This document shows, one piece after another, positions 35,384 through 44,359 of a DNA stretch of 64,000 nt. Numbering within the stretch: the first letter of the stretch is position 1; each line of letters begins with the position of its first letter. Source of the DNA: an uncultured Pirellulaceae bacterium (GTDB taxonomy: Bacteria > Planctomycetota > Planctomycetia > Pirellulales > Pirellulaceae); contig CALHPU010000075.1 in assembly GCA_938036435.1 (NCBI GenBank), forward strand, positions 1 through 64,000, read 5' to 3'. Position numbers and translations under genes: made by a program. Below the pieces are notes generated by a model, which was given only the letters and a program-made list of their open reading frames with translations, had not been told where the DNA came from and did not search any database.

Positions 35384-35676
35384 GGGGCTTCCGCCCAATG
35401 GCACTCACTTTGGATTTTCATTAGCCGTTTGTTCAGATGTTTTTTTGTTCTCAGAGTGCTTCAGGCCGGAGGCCGACATATCCTTTGCCGGTGGCGTGAG
35501 CCACCGGAGTTAGCTGAATGACTCACAAAGGCCGGAGGCCGACACAACCTTCAGTGAGTACTTTTGTGTCGGCCTCCGGCCTGAATTGTGGAGCATGATT
35601 TGTCCGGTGGCTCACGCCACCGGCAGTTCATGTGCCGGCCTCCGGCCTAAAGTGAGTGCCATTGGGCGGAAGCCCC
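35384..35676. repeat. Nested 293-bp palindromic region
   Basis: A symmetric order of inverted elements, A-B-C-B/B'-C'-B'-A'. A is a perfect 28-bp pair (35384-35411 with 35649-35676). B is the GGCCGGAGGCCGACA unit (35461-35478, about 35529, then inverted at 35567-35584 and about 35632). C is CCGGTGGCGTGAGCCACCGG (35488-35507), exactly inverted at 35604-35623. No gene is in the 35220-35784 gap. The structure could form a large cruciform or RNA hairpin between convergent genes. Confidence 0.85.
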
Positions 35677-35740
35677 GATACCCAGTGGCCGCACTTTGCA
35701 TCTCCGCTCCGGAGGAGCCGCCGTCCCCCCACGGAAATAA

Positions 35741-35787
35741 CTCACGCGTCGGGTTAGGATTCGCCGCCTCGCTCACGCGTCGGGTTA
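35741..35787. repeat. 16-bp direct repeat at the end of sufS
   Basis: CTCACGCGTCGGGTTA occurs at 35741-35756 and again at 35772-35787, the second copy overlapping the sufS stop. Confidence 0.8.
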
Positions 35788-37026
35788 CCGTAATCGTTTA
35801 ACAACGGCTTCTACCGCATCCGCAAAAGCTTCCACTTCTTCGATCGTGTTGTACAGATAAAAGCTAGCTCGACAACTGGCTTTGATGCCCAGCCGCTGAT
35901 GCAGTGGCATCGCGCAGTGATGTCCAACACGAATGGCGAACCCTTTCTGGTCCAACAATATCGCCAAATCCTGTGCCGCAACGCCCTCAATCGTAAAACT
36001 AACGATTCCCGAACGGTGCTCGGGGGCTGGCCCCCAAACGGTCAGCCCTTCGATTTTTTCCAAACGCTTCATCAGAGTGGCAGAGAGCAATTTTTCGTGG
36101 CTGGCTACCCACTGCAAGGAAACCGCACTGATATAGTCGATCGCAGCACCAAGACCGATGGCCTCGACAATCGGTGGCGTACCGGCTTCGAACTTCGCAG
36201 GAAGCTCGCCGGGAGTGAATCCCTCGGTGGTAACCTTGTCGATCATGCTGCCGCCGCCAAGAAATGGAGGCATCGATTCCAAAAGGTCCTTCCTGCCCCA
36301 AAGGATTCCAATTCCCGATGGCCCCAAAACCTTGTGTCCCGAGAACACGACAAAATCTGCGCCCCATTGCTGAACGTCGGTCGGCTCGTGAGGAACGTGC
36401 TGCGCCGCATCAATTAATGTTGCGGCCCCGACTGACTTTGCCAGTGCAATGATCTCGGCAACAGGGAATATCGTCCCCAACATGTTGGAGACTGCCATGA
36501 ACGCAACGATCTTCGTTTTATCAGATAGCTTGCCGCGCAAGTCATCCATATCCAAGCGCCCGTCATCGGTGATGTCGACGAACTTGACAACCGCTCCGGT
36601 CTCTGCGGCGACCTGCTGCCAAGGAACAATATTGGAATGGTGCTCGCAAATCGTCAGCAGAACCTCATCGCCCGGTTTAAGCGTCGATCTGCCCCAACTG
36701 TTGGCGACCAAATTGATCGCCATGGTCGTTCCAGCTGTGAAAATGACGGCTTCAGGGAATGGAGCATTGATGAAGCGGGCCACTTTGAGTCGCGCTTCCT
36801 CGTACTGGGCCGAAGCCTGCTCGCTTAACCAGTGGATCCCGCGATGGACGTTGGCGTACGTCTCTCGGTAGCACTGATCCATCGCATCGATAACCGATGT
36901 GGGCCGCTGCGTTGAGGCACCGTTGTCGAAATAGACCAACGGCTTTTGCCGGTGAATCGTCTGATTCAGAATAGGGAAGTCCTGACGCAACCGCGCCGGA
37001 TCCAATGCTTTCTTCTCGCTCATCAA
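35785..37026 (-). CDS. sufS: Cysteine desulfurase, SufS type
   Basis: 413 residues, the SufS length. FPILNQ and PLVYFDNGASTQRP open the protein, VLLTICEHHSNIVPW is in the middle, the PLP Lys is in FVVFSGHKVLGPSGIGIL, and the active-site Cys is in RVGHHCAMPLHQRLG near the C-terminus, with the spacing of group II enzymes. It takes sulfur from L-cysteine as a persulfide for Fe-S clusters. Two Met codons start the frame, and the second is equally plausible. No other suf genes are nearby. A dehydrogenase remnant lies directly upstream. Confidence 0.92.
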   Translation of the reverse strand: MMSEKKALDPARLRQDFPILNQTIHRQKPLVYFDNGASTQRPTSVIDAMDQCYRETYANVHRGIHWLSEQASAQYEEARLKVARFINAPFPEAVIFTAGTTMAINLVANSWGRSTLKPGDEVLLTICEHHSNIVPWQQVAAETGAVVKFVDITDDGRLDMDDLRGKLSDKTKIVAFMAVSNMLGTIFPVAEIIALAKSVGAATLIDAAQHVPHEPTDVQQWGADFVVFSGHKVLGPSGIGILWGRKDLLESMPPFLGGGSMIDKVTTEGFTPGELPAKFEAGTPPIVEAIGLGAAIDYISAVSLQWVASHEKLLSATLMKRLEKIEGLTVWGPAPEHRSGIVSFTIEGVAAQDLAILLDQKGFAIRVGHHCAMPLHQRLGIKASCRASFYLYNTIEEVEAFADAVEAVVKRLR

Positions 37027-37039
37027 GGTAGTCTAGCAG

Positions 37040-37200
37040 CCTAGCTTGGAACGGCAATACTTACGCCGACCAAGATAACCCGGACATTTTGGCCAACGTC
37101 TTTTACAAAGCTTGGGTTCCACAACTTCCGTCACCTTGGACGTTTAGTCGTAGGTCACTTGCGAGAGCAGGGCCCGGCAGCTTAAGTTGAGGCTTCGGAG
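37040..37200 (-). pseudogene. 3' remnant of a 3-hydroxyisobutyrate-dehydrogenase-like gene
   Basis: On the minus strand this stretch reads LKLPGPALASDL, GDGSCGTQAL, an in-frame TAA, then [13 protein letters not shown] and stop at 37061. It closely matches the C-terminus of the intact gene at 40527-41441 ([36 protein letters not shown]). About 20 bases after the stop are also shared. Upstream of about 37200 the similarity fades. The broken copy sits between the kinase gene and sufS. Confidence 0.85.
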
Positions 37201-37353
37201 TTTCCCCACCGAAAAGGTCAAGGCCGCCTTTTCAAGCTGGTGGGGCGATCTGGATACACGCGCAAAGCCGACTCGGTAGCCGAGATTTCTTTCATCCGCA
37301 CCATCGCGTCCTTACGTGCGGAGCATAGCTGTCAAACCCATGCTAGTTGATCG

Positions 37354-39621
37354 TTACTTGGCATCTTTTTCCTCACTAGCTAATTCGGCGAATCTTTGTG
37401 TAATCTGCCTGAGCATTTCTTTGAGAGTTTGAACTTTGTCCTCTTGAATATCGATTTCTTGATCTAGTTCCTGCAACTCCTTTGTGTTTTTAGCGTGATC
37501 GTTCTGCTGATTCAGCAGAACACGAAATTCCTCCTCCAAGGATTTAATTTTCGCATCCACTAATTTTTTATAGCTATCGAGCGCTTCAGCGTCTGTGAGT
37601 GGAAGCCGAAAGTCACCAGCTTTTTCTTCAGGACTATCGAGAACTTCATCAAGACTCTTCATAAGGCGATCCAACTGGTCTTTAGCTTTTTTAACCGCCG
37701 GATGTTCATCTGCAAGCTGCGCCTTGCGTATACGATACGCGTCTTCCGCAGCACCGATGCGCAGTTGTAAATTCTCGATCATTCGACCATTTCTGCTCTC
37801 CGAGAGGATTTCGCGAGGCATTTTGTTTTCCGTACGAAACTGCCAAACCAACTGCTGAATTCCACCGCTGCCGTTCTCGGTGGCTGCCTGAATTCTTTCG
37901 CGGTCAGACACTAATGTTTTAAGCATTTCTTGAGTTTCACCTAGCTTTTGGGTAACATTTTTCAAAAGCAATTGTGAATGAGAGACGTTTGATCCAACCA
38001 TCAAATTCTTATCGATCTTTAACTGCGATAGACGACAGAGCTCAGTGAATTCTTTGTCATATCGTCTGGTGTACTCCTCGTCAAACTTCCGCAGATTAGC
38101 TACGAGTAGATTTTTTTGAGGGGCGACCGAATCTTCCTCTAAACGTATTTTCACCAATTCAACTTCGCCACGGCCGAGTGAAACCGAGTTACCTTCAATG
38201 ATAACGTTATCGGAATCGCCATCGACTTCGACTAAGTACTTCCCTGCCGCGATTTTGATCGTCGCTCCTTCCTTGGACACCGTTAGCTTTTCTACCTCAA
38301 CGCCACCCTGCATGATGCGGATTGGAACATTGTCGCTCGCACATTCAATCACTAGCTTTCCTTTATTGAACTCGATTGCGAATAAGCCTCCGGCAAAAAC
38401 AAGCAAGAGAACTAAACTTGCGATCGCCAGCCATTTTCGCCAAGACGGTGATCCATCGCGATCGGAGACCGAACGTGCCAGAGCATCGGGCAACGTCACT
38501 GCTGTTGGCAGCTGAACATGAGCTAGGCAGGCCTCGCACAATTCGGCAACTTCAGCGGCGTCTGCATAACGATCCTCGGGACGCTTGGACATCAACCGAG
38601 AAATAATGGTGGACAACCATGAAGGGATGTCCGAGTTGATTTCTTGAATCGGTCGCGGTTCTTCATCGGCGATCAATCGTAAAATGGCGTAGCTGTTGTC
38701 CGCTCGAAACGGTGGCCGGCCGGTGCACATCGCGTACATCACGCAGCCCAAGCCAAACAAATCCGACCGAGCGTCTACGCTTTCGCCGCACGCTTGTTCG
38801 GGCGACATGTACTGCGGCGTGCCGGTGATGGTTCCCGTCCGAGTGATGCTGGCATCGTCGACAGCGCGAGCCAAACCAAAGTCGGTCAACATTGCTCTTT
38901 CGACGCTTCCGTCGAGCAAAATATTCGACGGCTTTATATCGCGATGAACGAGTCCCTGAGCGTGAGCCGCGTCTAGCCCTTTGGCCGTTTGTATGGCGAT
39001 CCGTAAGATCTCATTGACTTCCAGCGGCCCTTGGTCCTTAATCCGCTGCTGCAGGGGGACGCCGCGTGAGTATTGCGTGACCAAGTAAGGATTGCCCTGC
39101 CATTGATCGACGTTGTAGACCGGCATCACGTTATCGTCGATGACGGCGGCTGCGGCTCTGCCTTCGCGCGCGAACCGTTTCCTAGCTGCTCCTGATGCGG
39201 CCAAATGCGGCAGCAGCATTTTGATGGCGACGAATCGATCCAACGCTCCGTCGAAGGCTTTGAAGACAACCCCCATTCCGCCACGACCGATCACGCTAAC
39301 AATTTCATATGCGCCAATACGCCCCAGCATGTGGGGGTCATCCGTCGGCCCCAGCAACCGCAACACCGAAGCAAGTGTTTGCGATTCGAGTTCCGCCTCC
39401 GAATCTTCGGCCCGATGGAAAGTCAGGTCTTCACGTTTGCGCAAGACTGGGCAAATTTCTTCTTGCCATTGCGAATCAGATTCGACAGCGGTCAGCATCT
39501 GACGGCAATGCGCGCAGTCTTCGATGTGCGTCTCGATCTCTCGAACGGATGCCGGTGCTAGTTCGCCGGCTGACAGCTGTTTCAAAGTCTCGGACGTTAG
39601 ACAAAATTTTGACTCTACCAT
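37354..39621 (-). CDS. Membrane Ser/Thr protein kinase with zinc-finger N-terminus
   Basis: About 755 residues from ATG 39621, placed just after the sigma-factor stop; upstream codons overlap that gene. An anti-sigma-like HxxxCxxC zinc finger (His32, Cys36, Cys39) opens the protein. The kinase domain spans about 105-365: GRGGMGVVF, Lys134 in VAIKMLL, HRDIKPSNILL (226 on), DFGLAR (247) and GTPQYMSPEQ. One membrane helix (about 397-417) leads to an extracytoplasmic, mostly coiled-coil region of about 330 residues. Probably the outer part senses a signal and the kinase or zinc finger controls the paired ECF sigma factor encoded just upstream. Confidence 0.93.
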   Translation of the reverse strand: MVESKFCLTSETLKQLSAGELAPASVREIETHIEDCAHCRQMLTAVESDSQWQEEICPVLRKREDLTFHRAEDSEAELESQTLASVLRLLGPTDDPHMLGRIGAYEIVSVIGRGGMGVVFKAFDGALDRFVAIKMLLPHLAASGAARKRFAREGRAAAAVIDDNVMPVYNVDQWQGNPYLVTQYSRGVPLQQRIKDQGPLEVNEILRIAIQTAKGLDAAHAQGLVHRDIKPSNILLDGSVERAMLTDFGLARAVDDASITRTGTITGTPQYMSPEQACGESVDARSDLFGLGCVMYAMCTGRPPFRADNSYAILRLIADEEPRPIQEINSDIPSWLSTIISRLMSKRPEDRYADAAEVAELCEACLAHVQLPTAVTLPDALARSVSDRDGSPSWRKWLAIASLVLLLVFAGGLFAIEFNKGKLVIECASDNVPIRIMQGGVEVEKLTVSKEGATIKIAAGKYLVEVDGDSDNVIIEGNSVSLGRGEVELVKIRLEEDSVAPQKNLLVANLRKFDEEYTRRYDKEFTELCRLSQLKIDKNLMVGSNVSHSQLLLKNVTQKLGETQEMLKTLVSDRERIQAATENGSGGIQQLVWQFRTENKMPREILSESRNGRMIENLQLRIGAAEDAYRIRKAQLADEHPAVKKAKDQLDRLMKSLDEVLDSPEEKAGDFRLPLTDAEALDSYKKLVDAKIKSLEEEFRVLLNQQNDHAKNTKELQELDQEIDIQEDKVQTLKEMLRQITQRFAELASEEKDAK

Positions 39622-39632
39622 TGATCTGTCTC

Positions 39633-40232
39633 CTAATAATCCCAGTGTTGCGACACTTCCGCAATTTTTTCTTTTAGCCGAGCGATCACGCGATAGCGAA
39701 TCACGTAAATCGAACCCGCGGTTCGCCCGGTTGTTTTCACCACATTGGCAATGGGCTCGCCCTCGATCGCCGTGCGCCAAAACACCTCCCACGTGTCAGA
39801 GGCAAACTCGCCATTAATTTGCTCCGCCGCCCACCGTACGATTTCTTTTTTCGCTTCTACTCGAATTTCCGCCGAGGTTTCTGCGGCAACAGGGTGTGCG
39901 TTAAGCAAGTCCATCACCGAAGACGCCCCCGAAGCAGCATCGCGTGGGCGACGGATCAAAGAATTGGTGATCGCGTTGCGCGCGATCGTCGAAAGCCATG
40001 CGCGAAACGGTGGCTTGTCAGGAGATTCCTCCCAGCGCCCGATGGCTCGAGAAATCGACACGAACACCTGCTGCACAACGTCATGAGCGTCAGCGTCTTG
40101 TAGATCACGTTTTCGAGCCATTCGAAAGACAACGGGCTGATAGATTTCCAAAAATTCAGCCCACGAAGCCCCATCGTCGAGGTCTTGAACCCGAGCGATC
40201 AGATTGTGGTTGGTTTCTGGGAATTCTGCCAT
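39633..40232 (-). CDS. ECF RNA polymerase sigma factor, planctomycete kinase-linked type
   Basis: 199 residues. Region 2 is recognisable (ASWAEFLEIYQPVVFRMARKR, then DLQDADAHDVVQQVFVSI and PFRAWLSTIARNAI), followed by a linker and a region 4 helix-turn-helix (IANVVKTTGRTAGSIYVIRYRVIARLKEKI). The order, sigma gene followed at once by a zinc-finger Ser/Thr kinase (11 bases between), is a planctomycete arrangement. A perfect inverted repeat overlaps its ribosome site. It should direct polymerase to a small regulon. Confidence 0.93.
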   Translation of the reverse strand: MAEFPETNHNLIARVQDLDDGASWAEFLEIYQPVVFRMARKRDLQDADAHDVVQQVFVSISRAIGRWEESPDKPPFRAWLSTIARNAITNSLIRRPRDAASGASSVMDLLNAHPVAAETSAEIRVEAKKEIVRWAAEQINGEFASDTWEVFWRTAIEGEPIANVVKTTGRTAGSIYVIRYRVIARLKEKIAEVSQHWDY

Positions 40233-40235
40233 ATA

Positions 40236-40256
40236 GATACTCTCCTACAGAGTATC
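40236..40256 (-). promoter_or_regulatory. Inverted repeat overlapping the Shine-Dalgarno of the sigma gene
   Basis: Perfect 8-base arms GATACTCT (40236-40243) and AGAGTATC (40249-40256) around five bases. On the minus strand the AGGAG ribosome site lies in the loop and 3' arm, nine bases before the ATG. It could be an RNA hairpin that hides the ribosome site, or a repressor or autoregulatory operator. Confidence 0.6.
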
Positions 40257-40416
40257 ACACAGCAAAACGTCGTTTCTTACAGAGTTTTTCGATTTTCTCT
40301 AGGAAGCGATATTTAGCTTCGCGGTTGCCATAGCGATTTCGATCGCCCGTTCATTGGCCAATATGGTAGGTAAAAGCGGAAGAAAACTAAAGTCGTTGGA
40401 GATACTGGCTGCTGGC

Positions 40417-40506
40417 CTACTCGTCGTCGAATTCCGGTCGTTTCAGGATCTCGGAAATCAGGATGGACTCGCGAATGCTTTTAGGATCACTAAACAAACT
40501 CAAAGC
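40417..40506 (-). pseudogene. 3' remnant of the Pro-rich protein gene (duplicate of 41490-42047)
   Basis: The minus strand reads LSLFSDPKSIRESILISEIL then KRPEFDDE and stop, matching the end of the intact protein (LGLFSNPKSIRQSILISEIL, KRPIFDDE) with mostly synonymous base changes. The rest of that gene is missing; its start merges with the end of the dehydrogenase gene at 40527. Together with 37040-37200 it shows a broken duplication. Confidence 0.8.
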
Positions 40507-40526
40507 CTCGCTTGGAACGGCAATAC

Positions 40527-41441
40527 TTACGCCGGCCAAGATAGCCCGGACATTTTGGCCAACGCTCTTTGAAGCGATTGCGTTCCGCAACGACCGTCAC
40601 CGTCAGCCTGAACTTGCAGGTACAGTTCACGTGCCAAAGCGAGCCCCGGCAGCTTCAGTCCGGCCTTGTCCGCTTCGGCGATGGCAATTCCAAGGTCCTT
40701 CACGAAATGGTCTACGAAAAATCCGGGCTCAAAATCGTTCTTGACGATTCGCGGGCCCAAATTCGAAAGCGCCCAACTACCCGCAGCGCCACTAGAGACC
40801 GACTTTAGCGCGGTCTCTAAATCCAACCCCGCACGAGAGGCGTACAGCAACGATTCACACACACCGACCATCCCGGCAGCAACAAGAATTTGATTCATCA
40901 TTTTGGTGTGCTGTCCTGCTCCCGGTCCGCCTTGATGGACGATTGTCTTGCCCATCACTTCGAAGCACGGCAAGATAAAACTAACAGCATCTCGGTTACC
41001 ACCAACCATAATCGACAGTTCGCCGCTGCGGGCGCCAATGTCGCCTCCAGAAACGGGTGCATCAATAGAAGCGACGTTTAATTCGGCGGCCGCTGCCGCA
41101 ATCTCGATCGCCAGTGCTGGTTCACTGGTGGTCATATCGACGAAGATATCGCCTTGCTTACAACCAGCCAGTACGCCGGTTTCTGGGTCGAGTACGATCT
41201 GCCGAACATCATCAGGCATGCCAACAATTGAAAAAACAATGTCACTTTGAGCGGCGACCTCGCGCGGAGAGTCCGCCCAAGCAGCGCCAAGTTCGATCAG
41301 CGATTGAGATTTTTCTTTGGTGCGACTAAAGATCGTGACTGAGTACCCAGCGTTAATCAAATTGCGACACATCCCGGTGCCCATCACGCCGGTCCCAATC
41401 CAACCTATCTTTGTTGTTTCCGAAGTTGCAAGCTTGTTCAT
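40527..41441 (-). CDS. NAD(P)-dependent 3-hydroxyisobutyrate-dehydrogenase-family protein
   Basis: 304 residues, the family length. Cofactor motif [16 protein letters not shown] (about 13-28), [22 protein letters not shown] (substrate loop, about 125-146), [11 protein letters not shown] with the catalytic Lys (about 176), and a helical C-terminal domain ending [19 protein letters not shown]. It should oxidise a beta-hydroxy acid such as 3-hydroxyisobutyrate, tartronate semialdehyde or gamma-hydroxybutyrate; the exact one is not readable. It lies 48 bases after the small Pro-rich gene. A 3' copy exists at 37040. Confidence 0.92.
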   Translation of the reverse strand: MNKLATSETTKIGWIGTGVMGTGMCRNLINAGYSVTIFSRTKEKSQSLIELGAAWADSPREVAAQSDIVFSIVGMPDDVRQIVLDPETGVLAGCKQGDIFVDMTTSEPALAIEIAAAAAELNVASIDAPVSGGDIGARSGELSIMVGGNRDAVSFILPCFEVMGKTIVHQGGPGAGQHTKMMNQILVAAGMVGVCESLLYASRAGLDLETALKSVSSGAAGSWALSNLGPRIVKNDFEPGFFVDHFVKDLGIAIAEADKAGLKLPGLALARELYLQVQADGDGRCGTQSLQRALAKMSGLSWPA

Positions 41442-41489
41442 GTGGATTGTTTTCTTTCCTCACCGCAATTATCCAGCTTGACTGTTTCT

Positions 41490-42047
41490 TTACTCGTCAT
41501 CGAAAATAGGACGTTTGAGGATTTCCGAAATCAAAATGGATTGGCGAATGGATTTTGGGTTGCTGAACAAGCCCAACAAATCCACTGCCAACTGAGACTT
41601 GTCTGGACCTTCCACCGCCGCAGTTTCATCATCAGTAACAGTGTCCGTTGACTCTAAGGATCCCATCGCGTGATCAAACTTCTCCAGCCGCGCTTCAAGC
41701 CGCTCGTCAGCTTGGCTGATCTCATGAGCTAGATGGCTGGCATTCTCAGTCACATCGGAAACAACGATCGCCTTCCGGACATGCTCCGCGATCGATTCGC
41801 GCTTTGCTGGTCGAGTAGGCTTACGAGGCGGAGCTTTTGGCGGCGTTACCTGTTCTTTGCGAGCATACGGATCTTCAGCCGGCGGTGTCGCTTCGGCTGC
41901 CAATCGCTTTTTGGGTGGTGCCTGAGGTGGCCGTTGGGGAGGCCGCGCTGCGGGAGGAGCCTTTGGAGCAGCCGCGCCACCGCCAGCCTGATTCTGCTTA
42001 CGACGCTCGGCAGCCCGTCGAAGAAATTCTTCAATATCTCTGGCCAT
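41490..42047 (-). CDS. Pro/Ala-rich protein of unknown function downstream of FloA
   Basis: About 185 residues from ATG 42047 (MARDIEEFLRRAAERR); the six codons before it are less likely. A basic helical start is followed by a disordered Pro/Ala/Lys-rich stretch (about 22-80), a helical middle and a conserved-looking C-terminus (LLGLFSNPKSIRQSILISEI). The intact duplicate of the C-terminus at 40417 shows that this end is the constrained part. Soluble and cytoplasmic; perhaps a FloA-associated scaffold, by position only. Confidence 0.72.
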   Translation of the reverse strand: MARDIEEFLRRAAERRKQNQAGGGAAAPKAPPAARPPQRPPQAPPKKRLAAEATPPAEDPYARKEQVTPPKAPPRKPTRPAKRESIAEHVRKAIVVSDVTENASHLAHEISQADERLEARLEKFDHAMGSLESTDTVTDDETAAVEGPDKSQLAVDLLGLFSNPKSIRQSILISEILKRPIFDDE

Positions 42048-42110
42048 CTTGTTCCCGAAAAACAATTAAAGTATCGCCGCTTATCCAACCATGCTTTGCC
42101 CAAAACTATC

Positions 42111-42167
42111 ATAGTCGCCTTTCGCTCCGCGAAAGAACGCTACTTTCGCGGAGCGAAAGGCGACTAT
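42111..42167. repeat. Perfect 25-bp hairpin between floA and the Pro-rich gene
   Basis: Arms 42111-42135 and 42143-42167 pair without mismatch around seven bases. Each arm is itself palindromic (TTTCGCTCCGCGAAA). It would separate or stabilise the messages of floA and the next gene. It resembles the hairpin at 22840, sharing CGCTCCGCG. Confidence 0.85.
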
Positions 42168-42178
42168 AGGGACAAAAC

Positions 42179-43216
42179 CTAGCTGGCTGGGCTAGCCTGC
42201 GAAATTGACTTACGCATGTCAGTGTCAGCCTGAACATTACGCAGCTTATAATAGTCGAGGATTCCCAACTTTCCTGATCGAAAACTATCGGCCATCGCTT
42301 TGGGAACTTCCGCTTCGGCGGAAACCAGTTCGGCGCGACTTTCCTCAATCTTGGCCATGTATTCTTGTTCTTGAGCTACCGCCATCGCGCGGCGGCCTTC
42401 GGCGCGAGCGCGAGCCACGCGCGTGTCGGCTTCCGCTTGATCGGCTTTGAGTCGCGCGCCAATGTTTTCGCCTACGTCGATGTCAGCGATGTCGATCGAA
42501 ACAATCTCAAACGCGGTCTGCGAATCTAATCGTCTCGCCAACACCGCTTTGGAGATCATATCCGGATTTTCAAGTACAACGGTGTGTTTTTCAGCCGAAC
42601 CAATTGCACTAACAATTCCCTCGCCAACGCGGGCGATGATCGTTTCTTCGGTCGCACCACCGATCAGTTGCTGGAGGTTAGATCGTACAGTCACGCGTGC
42701 AGAAACTTTCAACTGAATTCCGTCTTTGGCCACCGCATCAAGAGATCGGCGAGCCGACCCACGGGCCGGACAGTCAATCACGCGTGGATAAACACTGGTC
42801 TGGACCGCTTCGAGCACGTCTCGACCGGCAAGATCAATCGCGGTGGCTTCGCGAAAGCTGAGCTGAATGGTTTTGGCTTTGTTGGCCGCAATCAGCGCGC
42901 GAACCACCGTCCGCACATTACCACCGGCCAAATCATGTGCTTCAAGGGCCTTGGTCGTCATCTCGGGGTCATTGAGCCCGGCTTGAGTCGCCATGATTTT
43001 GGAGGGGACGATGATGCTGGGTTTGACTTTACGAAAGGACATTCCGATCAAATCAAAGTAAGAGATTTTTGCTTTGGCAAAAAATGCTTGGACCCACCAG
43101 CGAAAATAGGACAGCAGCACAATGGCGATCACCATCAGTACCAGCAGGCCAATTCCAGCTATCGCGAGAAGAAAGATTGTCGTGGGCGCCACCTGTGCCA
43201 AGAAATAATTTTCCAA
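42179..43216 (-). CDS. floA: Flotillin-like protein FloA
   Basis: 345 residues, the FloA length. One membrane segment near the start ([20 protein letters not shown], about 14-33), then an SPFH/band-7-like region ([54 protein letters not shown]) and a coiled-coil C-terminus rich in Glu/Ala ([20 protein letters not shown]). FloA organises membrane microdomains and associated signalling or transport proteins in the inner membrane. A hairpin and the Pro-rich gene follow on the same strand. Confidence 0.93.
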   Translation of the reverse strand: MENYFLAQVAPTTIFLLAIAGIGLLVLMVIAIVLLSYFRWWVQAFFAKAKISYFDLIGMSFRKVKPSIIVPSKIMATQAGLNDPEMTTKALEAHDLAGGNVRTVVRALIAANKAKTIQLSFREATAIDLAGRDVLEAVQTSVYPRVIDCPARGSARRSLDAVAKDGIQLKVSARVTVRSNLQQLIGGATEETIIARVGEGIVSAIGSAEKHTVVLENPDMISKAVLARRLDSQTAFEIVSIDIADIDVGENIGARLKADQAEADTRVARARAEGRRAMAVAQEQEYMAKIEESRAELVSAEAEVPKAMADSFRSGKLGILDYYKLRNVQADTDMRKSISQASPAS

Positions 43217-43367
43217 CGTCTTACCCGTCCTTAAAACAATCTAGATTTCCGTTTTGTTCGGTGTTGTAAGTATGACGCTCCTGTCAGAACAATGCAACTT
43301 TCCTCAGAAAGAAAATCAACCGCACTCCTGGTCAAATTGGCTCGCGCCGACCAACGATTAGGGCCAT

Positions 43368-44273
43368 CTACTTGGCCAATCGAAATTTGCCTTCGGTATT
43401 ATTTTCCATGGTTTGATTGATTTTCTGGCCGCTGAAAGTAATTTCCATGGCCATCGTTTGATCGATCTTCATGGAGGCCGTGTGTCCATTGGCCGCATCA
43501 AAGTAAAGTTTACCCTCGGTGCTCTGGTCGGTGATGTCGATGCTGGCCTGCGAGTCTTCGGGGGTTTCAAACGCCATCACCATATCGACATCGATCACCT
43601 CCAGATCTCTGTTCTCAATCGTCTCACGCCCTTTATAGGTGTAAGTGGACGTGATCTGCATCTGTCCAATCCCCCCGGGAATCGCAGCGGACGTTTTCTG
43701 GTCCCAAGTGTCACCAACGGCAACTGAACGCTGCGGAAACACTGGCGAAGCGTTCTTAATCAGCTTTTCCATGGCATCCTTACCGATCACCATCGCCGCT
43801 TCACTGAACTCCTCAGGGAAGTCAACACTCAACACCTCGCCTCGCGCGTCCATTGTTTGTCCGAACGGTTTGCCCACCATGGCGACCAATTTTTCACCGA
43901 CGACTTTCGCCATACCTTCGAGCTCTTTTCCTGAAGCAGAATCAATTTGAAACTCGCCAGTCGGTGATTCCATATTCATCGTCACTCGATCTATTTGGCT
44001 TTTGATCGTCGCGACCTTAGATGATTCATCAAACGACTCGACCTCCCACGTCATAAAATTGGTCGAAGACATAACCGTGGCCATTTCTTTACCAGCCAAG
44101 GTTTGCGCATTTTTCATACGCTGAGTCATTTCGATTTCCAGCTTTCTCCCTACAGGAAATTGCCAACGTAAGCTGGCGTCCCCTGTCTGCGCGAGAACGG
44201 AAGTCGACAGTACCGCCGATGCGGTCACTGCAAGAACAACTAAAATCAAGTTACGGACCATCCTGAATCTCAA
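43368..44273 (-). CDS. Exported DUF6263-like protein
   Basis: 301 residues. A signal peptide (hydrophobic to about residue 24, ending STSVLAQ) precedes a strand-rich protein: LRWQFPVGRKLEIEMTQRM, TFMTWEV-like strands, PVFPQRSVAVGDTWDQKT and ITSTYTYKGRETIENRD. This layout matches DUF6263-type planctomycete lipoproteins or exported proteins, which have a lipocalin/beta-barrel-like feel, but no binding site can be named. Met5 (44261) is an alternative start. It stands upstream of floA with 151 bases between. Confidence 0.7.
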   Translation of the reverse strand: MRFRMVRNLILVVLAVTASAVLSTSVLAQTGDASLRWQFPVGRKLEIEMTQRMKNAQTLAGKEMATVMSSTNFMTWEVESFDESSKVATIKSQIDRVTMNMESPTGEFQIDSASGKELEGMAKVVGEKLVAMVGKPFGQTMDARGEVLSVDFPEEFSEAAMVIGKDAMEKLIKNASPVFPQRSVAVGDTWDQKTSAAIPGGIGQMQITSTYTYKGRETIENRDLEVIDVDMVMAFETPEDSQASIDITDQSTEGKLYFDAANGHTASMKIDQTMAMEITFSGQKINQTMENNTEGKFRLAK

Positions 44274-44359
44274 CTGTTTTGAATTTCGGTTTTAGAAGAG
44301 CTGGTTGTGGTATTCTGACGCGATCAAACATCGAGACTATTTCGCGTCAGATGTTGGAG

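Noticed and set aside
35586-35801. Small plus-strand frame in the nested palindrome
   Set aside because: It is made of the repeat units themselves and runs into the sufS stop.
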